From the NCBI GenBank assembly GCA_964057225.1, contig OZ059900.1:25249638-25313637 (forward strand): a stretch of DNA of 64,000 nucleotides. Direction: 5' to 3'. Under the pieces are notes generated by a model, which worked only from the letters and a program-made list of their open reading frames with translations, made no database searches and was not told the origin of the DNA. Shown piece after piece: positions 60,174-64,000 of this stretch. Position 1 is the first letter of the stretch; each line of letters begins with the position of its first letter. Position numbers and translations under genes: made by a program. The stretch comes from Auanema rhodensis (taxonomy: Eukaryota; Nematoda; Chromadorea; Rhabditida; Rhabditidae).

Positions 60174-62566
60174 TACGAACAATTTTGAGCTAGGTTTCAT
60201 TGACATTGCATGAGTTTGAACACATGAAATCGTAAGTCAAAACCTTGTTTACAGCGAAATTTCCAAAAACTGGTTTTCCAGCATAATAAAATATTTCTCA
60301 TGGGAAATACTGTGTTTTTGTATTTTTTTAGTGTTCAGCATGTAAAATGCTTCATTTTAGTATGTAACACGCTGAAATTCGTTGCATTTGACGACTCATA
60401 TGAACAAAAATCAATTTAATCAATATTAGCCATAAGGGGCGTGCCCTCAGAATATGCTAATTTCCTTAATTTTCTAACCCCTGTTTTTTTGTCGTGAAAG
60501 TGGAACTAGACGTTCTACGAACAATTTTGAGCTAGGTTTCATTGACATTGCATGAGTTTGAACACATGAAATCGTAAGTCAAAACCTTGTTTACAGCGAA
60601 ATTTCCAAAAACTGGTTTTCCAGCATAATAAAATATTTCTCATGGGAAAAACTGTGTTTTTGTATTCTTCTAGTGTTCAGCATGTAAAATGCTTCATTTT
60701 AGTATGTAACACACTGAAATTTGTTGCATTTGACGACTCATATGAACAAAAATTGATTTAATCAATATTAGTCATAAGGGGCGTGCCCTCAGAATATGCT
60801 AATTTCCTTAATTTTCTAACCCCTGTTTTTTTGTCGTGAAAGTGGAACTAGACGATGTACGAACAATTTTGAGCTAGGTTTCATTGACATTGCATGAGTT
60901 TGAACACATGAAATCGTAAGTCAAAACCTTGTTTACAGCGAAATTTCCAAAAACTGGTTTTCCAGCATAATAAAATATTTCTCATGGGAAATACTGTGTT
61001 TTTGTATTTTTCTAGTGTTCAGCATGTAAAATGCTTCATTTTAGTATGTAACACGCTGAAATTCGTTGCATTTGACGACTCATGTGAACAAAAATCGATT
61101 TAATCAATATTAGCCATAAGGGGCGTGCCCTCAGAATATGCTAATTTCCTTAATTTTCTAACCCCTGTTTTTTTGTCGTGAAAGTGGAACTAGACGTTCT
61201 ACGAACAATTTTGAGCTAGGTTTCATTGACATTGCATGAGTTTGAACACATGAAATCGTAAGTCAAAACCTTGTTTACAGCGAAATTTCCAAAAACTGGT
61301 TTTCCAGCATAATAAAATATTTCTTATGGGAAAAACTGTGTTTTTGTATTTTTCTAGTGTTCAGCATGTAAAATGCTTCATTTTAGTATGTAACACACTG
61401 AAATTTGTTGCATTTGACGACTCATATGAACAAAAATCGATTTAATCAATATTAGCCATAAGGGGCGTGCCCTCAGAATATGCTAATTTCCTTAATTTTC
61501 TAACCCCTGTTTTTTTGTCGTGAAAGTGGAACTAGACGTTGTACGAACAATTTTGAGCTAGGTTTCATTGACATTGCATGAGTTTGAACACATGAAATCG
61601 TAAGTCAAAACCTTGTTTACAGCGAAATTTCCAAAAACTGGTTTTCCAGCATAATAAAATATTTCTCATGGGAAATACTGTGTTTTTGTATTTTTCTAGT
61701 GTTCAGCATGTAAAATGCTTCATTTTAGTATGTAACACGCTGAAATTCGTTGCATTTGACGACTCATATGAACAAAAATCGATTTAATCAATATTAGCCA
61801 TAAGGGGCGTGCCCTCAGAATATGCTAATTTCCTTAATTTTCTAACCCCTGTTTTTTTGTCGTGAAAGTGGAACTAGACGTTGTACGAACAATTTTGAGC
61901 TAGGTTTCATTGACATTGCATGAGTTTGAACACATGAAATCGTAAGTCAAAACCTTGTTTACAGCGAAATTTCCAAAAACTGGTTTTCCAGCATAATAAA
62001 ATATTTCTCATGGGAAATACTGTGTTTTTGTATTTTTCTAGTGTTCAGCATGTAAAATGCTTCATTTTAGTATGTAACACGCTGAAATTCGTTGCATTTG
62101 ACGACTCATATGAACAAAAATCGATTTAATCAATATTAGCCATAAGGGGCGTGCCCTCAGAATATGCTAATTTCCTAAATTTTCTAACCCCTGTTTTTTT
62201 GTCGTGAAAGTGGAACTAGACGTTGTACGAACAATTTTGAGCTAGGTTTCATTGACATTGCATGATTTGAACACATGAAATCGTAAGTCAAAACCTTGTT
62301 TACAGCGAAATTTCCAAAAACTGGTTTTCCAGCATAATAAAATATTTCTCATGGGAAATACTGTGTTTTTGTATTTTTCTAGTGTTCAGAATGTAGAATG
62401 CTTCATTTTAGTATGTAACACGCTGAAATTCGTTGCATTTGACGACTCATATGAACAAAAATCGATTTAATCAATATTAGCCATAAGGGGCGTGCCCTCA
62501 GAATATGCTAATTTCCTTAATTTTCTAACCCCTGTTTTTTTGTCGTGAAAGTGGAACTAGACGTTG
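60174..62566 (+). repeat. Region E: 7-unit HOR (2393 bp), copy 2
   Basis: This copy has the same seven-unit order as 57781-60173. The first unit differs in having TTTTTTTAGTG where copy 1 has TTTTTCTAGTG; copy 3 shares this form. The near-identity of copies 2 and 3 makes this the youngest amplification in the window. Confidence 0.9.
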
Positions 62567-64000
62567 TACGAACAATTTTGAGCTAGGTTTCATTGACATT
62601 GCATGAGTTTGAACACATGAAATCGTAAGTCAAAACCTTGTTTACAGCGAAATTTCCAAAAACTGGTTTTCCAGCATAATAAAATATTTCTCATGGGAAA
62701 TACTGTGTTTTTGTATTTTTTTAGTGTTCAGCATGTAAAATGCTTCATTTTAGTATGTAACACGCTGAAATTCGTTGCATTTGACGACTCATATGAACAA
62801 AAATCAATTTAATCAATATTAGCCATAAGGGGCGTGCCCTCAGAATATGCTAATTTCCTTAATTTTCTAACCCCTGTTTTTTTGTCGTGAAAGTGGAACT
62901 AGACGTTCTACGAACAATTTTGAGCTAGGTTTCATTGACATTGCATGAGTTTGAACACATGAAATCGTAAGTCAAAACCTTGTTTACAGCGAAATTTCCA
63001 AAAACTGGTTTTCCAGCATAATAAAATATTTCTCATGGGAAAAACTGTGTTTTTGTATTCTTCTAGTGTTCAGCATGTAAAATGCTTCATTTTAGTATGT
63101 AACACACTGAAATTTGTTGCATTTGACGACTCATATGAACAAAAATTGATTTAATCAATATTAGTCATAAGGGGCGTGCCCTCAGAATATGCTAATTTCC
63201 TTAATTTTCTAACCCCTGTTTTTTTGTCGTGAAAGTGGAACTAGACGATGTACGAACAATTTTGAGCTAGGTTTCATTGACATTGCATGAGTTTGAACAC
63301 ATGAAATCGTAAGTCAAAACCTTGTTTACAGCGAAATTTCCAAAAACTGGTTTTCCAGCATAATAAAATATTTCTCATGGGAAATACTGTGTTTTTGTAT
63401 TTTTCTAGTGTTCAGCATGTAAAATGCTTCATTTTAGTATGTAACACGCTGAAATTCGTTGCAGTTGACGACTCATATGAACAAAAATCGATTTAATCAA
63501 TATTAGCCATAAGGGGCGTGCCCTCAGAATATGCTAATTTCCTTAATTTTCTAACCCCTGTTTTTTTGTCGTGAAAGTGGAACTAGACGATGTACGAACA
63601 ATTTTGAGCTAGGTTTCATTGACATTGCATGAGTTTGAACACATGAAATCGTAAGTCAAAACCTTGTTTACAGCGAAATTTCCAAAAACTGGTTTTCCAG
63701 CATAATAAAATATTTCTCATGGGAAATACTGTGTTTTTGTATTTTTCTAGTGTTCAGCATGTAAAATGCTTCATTTTAGTATGTAACACGCTGAAATTCG
63801 TTGCATTTGACGACTCATGTGAACAAAAATCGATTTAATCAATATTAGCCATAAGGGGCGTGCCCTCAGAATATGCTAATTTCCTTAATTTTCTAACCCC
63901 TGTTTTTTTGTCGTGAAAGTGGAACTAGACGTTCTACGAACAATTTTGAGCTAGGTTTCATTGACATTGCATGAGTTTGAACACATGAAATCGTAAGTCA
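62567..64000 (+). repeat. Region E: 7-unit HOR, copy 3, cut by window edge
   Basis: The first two units match copy 2 (TTTTTTTAGTG; TATTCTTCTAG with TTAGTCAT). An extra unit at 63251-63592, with CAGTTGACG and ending GATG, then precedes the CATGTG unit at 63593, so this copy has gained a unit relative to copies 1 and 2. The CAGTTGACG variant links it to the unit at 55388. The window ends 66 bp into the unit that begins at 63935, so the array clearly continues. Confidence 0.85.

Larger units (their letters stand above)
1..64000 (+). repeat. 342 bp tandem satellite array, entire window
   Basis: The window consists of head-to-tail copies of one 342 bp AT-rich unit. Unit starts (TACGAACA) recur at 1, 343, 685 and so on to 63935. 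Six short indels account for all the phase drift seen: one of 15 bp, at about 3059, and five of 1 bp, at about 17688, 54741, 57476, 59869 and 62262. That gives 187 complete units and one partial unit. I saw no inversion, no inserted mobile element and no unique sequence. Copies differ mainly at a limited set of diagnostic positions, so identity is high (by eye most pairs are above about 93%). Long arrays with higher-order structure are typical of centromeric or pericentromeric heterochromatin in eukaryotes. The chromosomal location is inferred; the family is not one I recognise. Confidence 0.98.

Noticed and set aside
1-64000. CRISPR-like array of repeats and spacers
   Set aside because: The repeated element is 342 bp with no unique spacers; the entire unit is repeated. 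No cas-like coding sequence exists.
1-64000. Embedded transposon, retroelement fragment or inverted segment
   Set aside because: Reading the whole window, every segment fits the 342 bp phase in the same orientation. The only departures are the six small deletions listed.
1-64000. Assignment to a named satellite family or species
   Set aside because: The unit length and AT content would suit several insect satellites, but I cannot recall a matching sequence. A database search with one unit would decide this.

Overview
The whole 64 kb window is one uninterrupted satellite-DNA array. A 342 bp unit is repeated head to tail, always in the same orientation: about 187 complete units plus the first 66 bp of another. 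I found no gene, RNA gene, transposon, CRISPR array or non-repetitive stretch on either strand. A hand count of one unit (343-684) gives 116 G+C in 342 (about 34% GC) and 10 CpG against about 9.8 expected, so CpG is not depleted. The design (long AT-rich units, many near-identical copies, nested higher-order repeats) is that of eukaryotic centromeric or pericentromeric heterochromatin. An invertebrate with little CpG methylation, such as an insect, would fit, but I do not recognise the unit and cannot name the organism.

Layout, with units phased to start at TACGAACA: (A) 1 to about 5920 is a 10-unit higher-order repeat (HOR) of 3405 bp, one full and one partial copy, containing a 327 bp unit with a 15 bp deletion. 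(B) About 6142-34184 is a shuffled block of five or six recurring unit types, mostly in runs of about seven, with several multi-kb internal duplications. (C) 34185-42050 is mostly 'plain' units with a short 3-unit HOR (1026 bp) and a zone rich in private mutations near 40-42.4 kb. (D) 42051 to about 54362 holds a 7-unit HOR (2394 bp, two copies) and then a 12-unit repeat (4104 bp, one full and one nearly full copy). (E) About 54363-64000 holds an 8-unit block and then a 7-unit HOR of 2393 bp marked by a 1 bp deletion. The HOR length therefore changes along the array, as expected from repeated unequal exchange and local amplification.

The 61-95 codon open frames are periodic by-products of a 342 bp (114 codon) unit, not genes. 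The biological interest is in the unit's conserved structure: an 18 bp perfect palindrome in one unit class, several smaller dyads, a weak CENP-B-box-like site present in some units and lost in others, and sequences resembling a splice donor, a splice acceptor and a poly(A) signal that could shape satellite transcripts. These functional readings are inference. The repeat architecture is read directly from the sequence, by eye, using diagnostic variants rather than full alignments.
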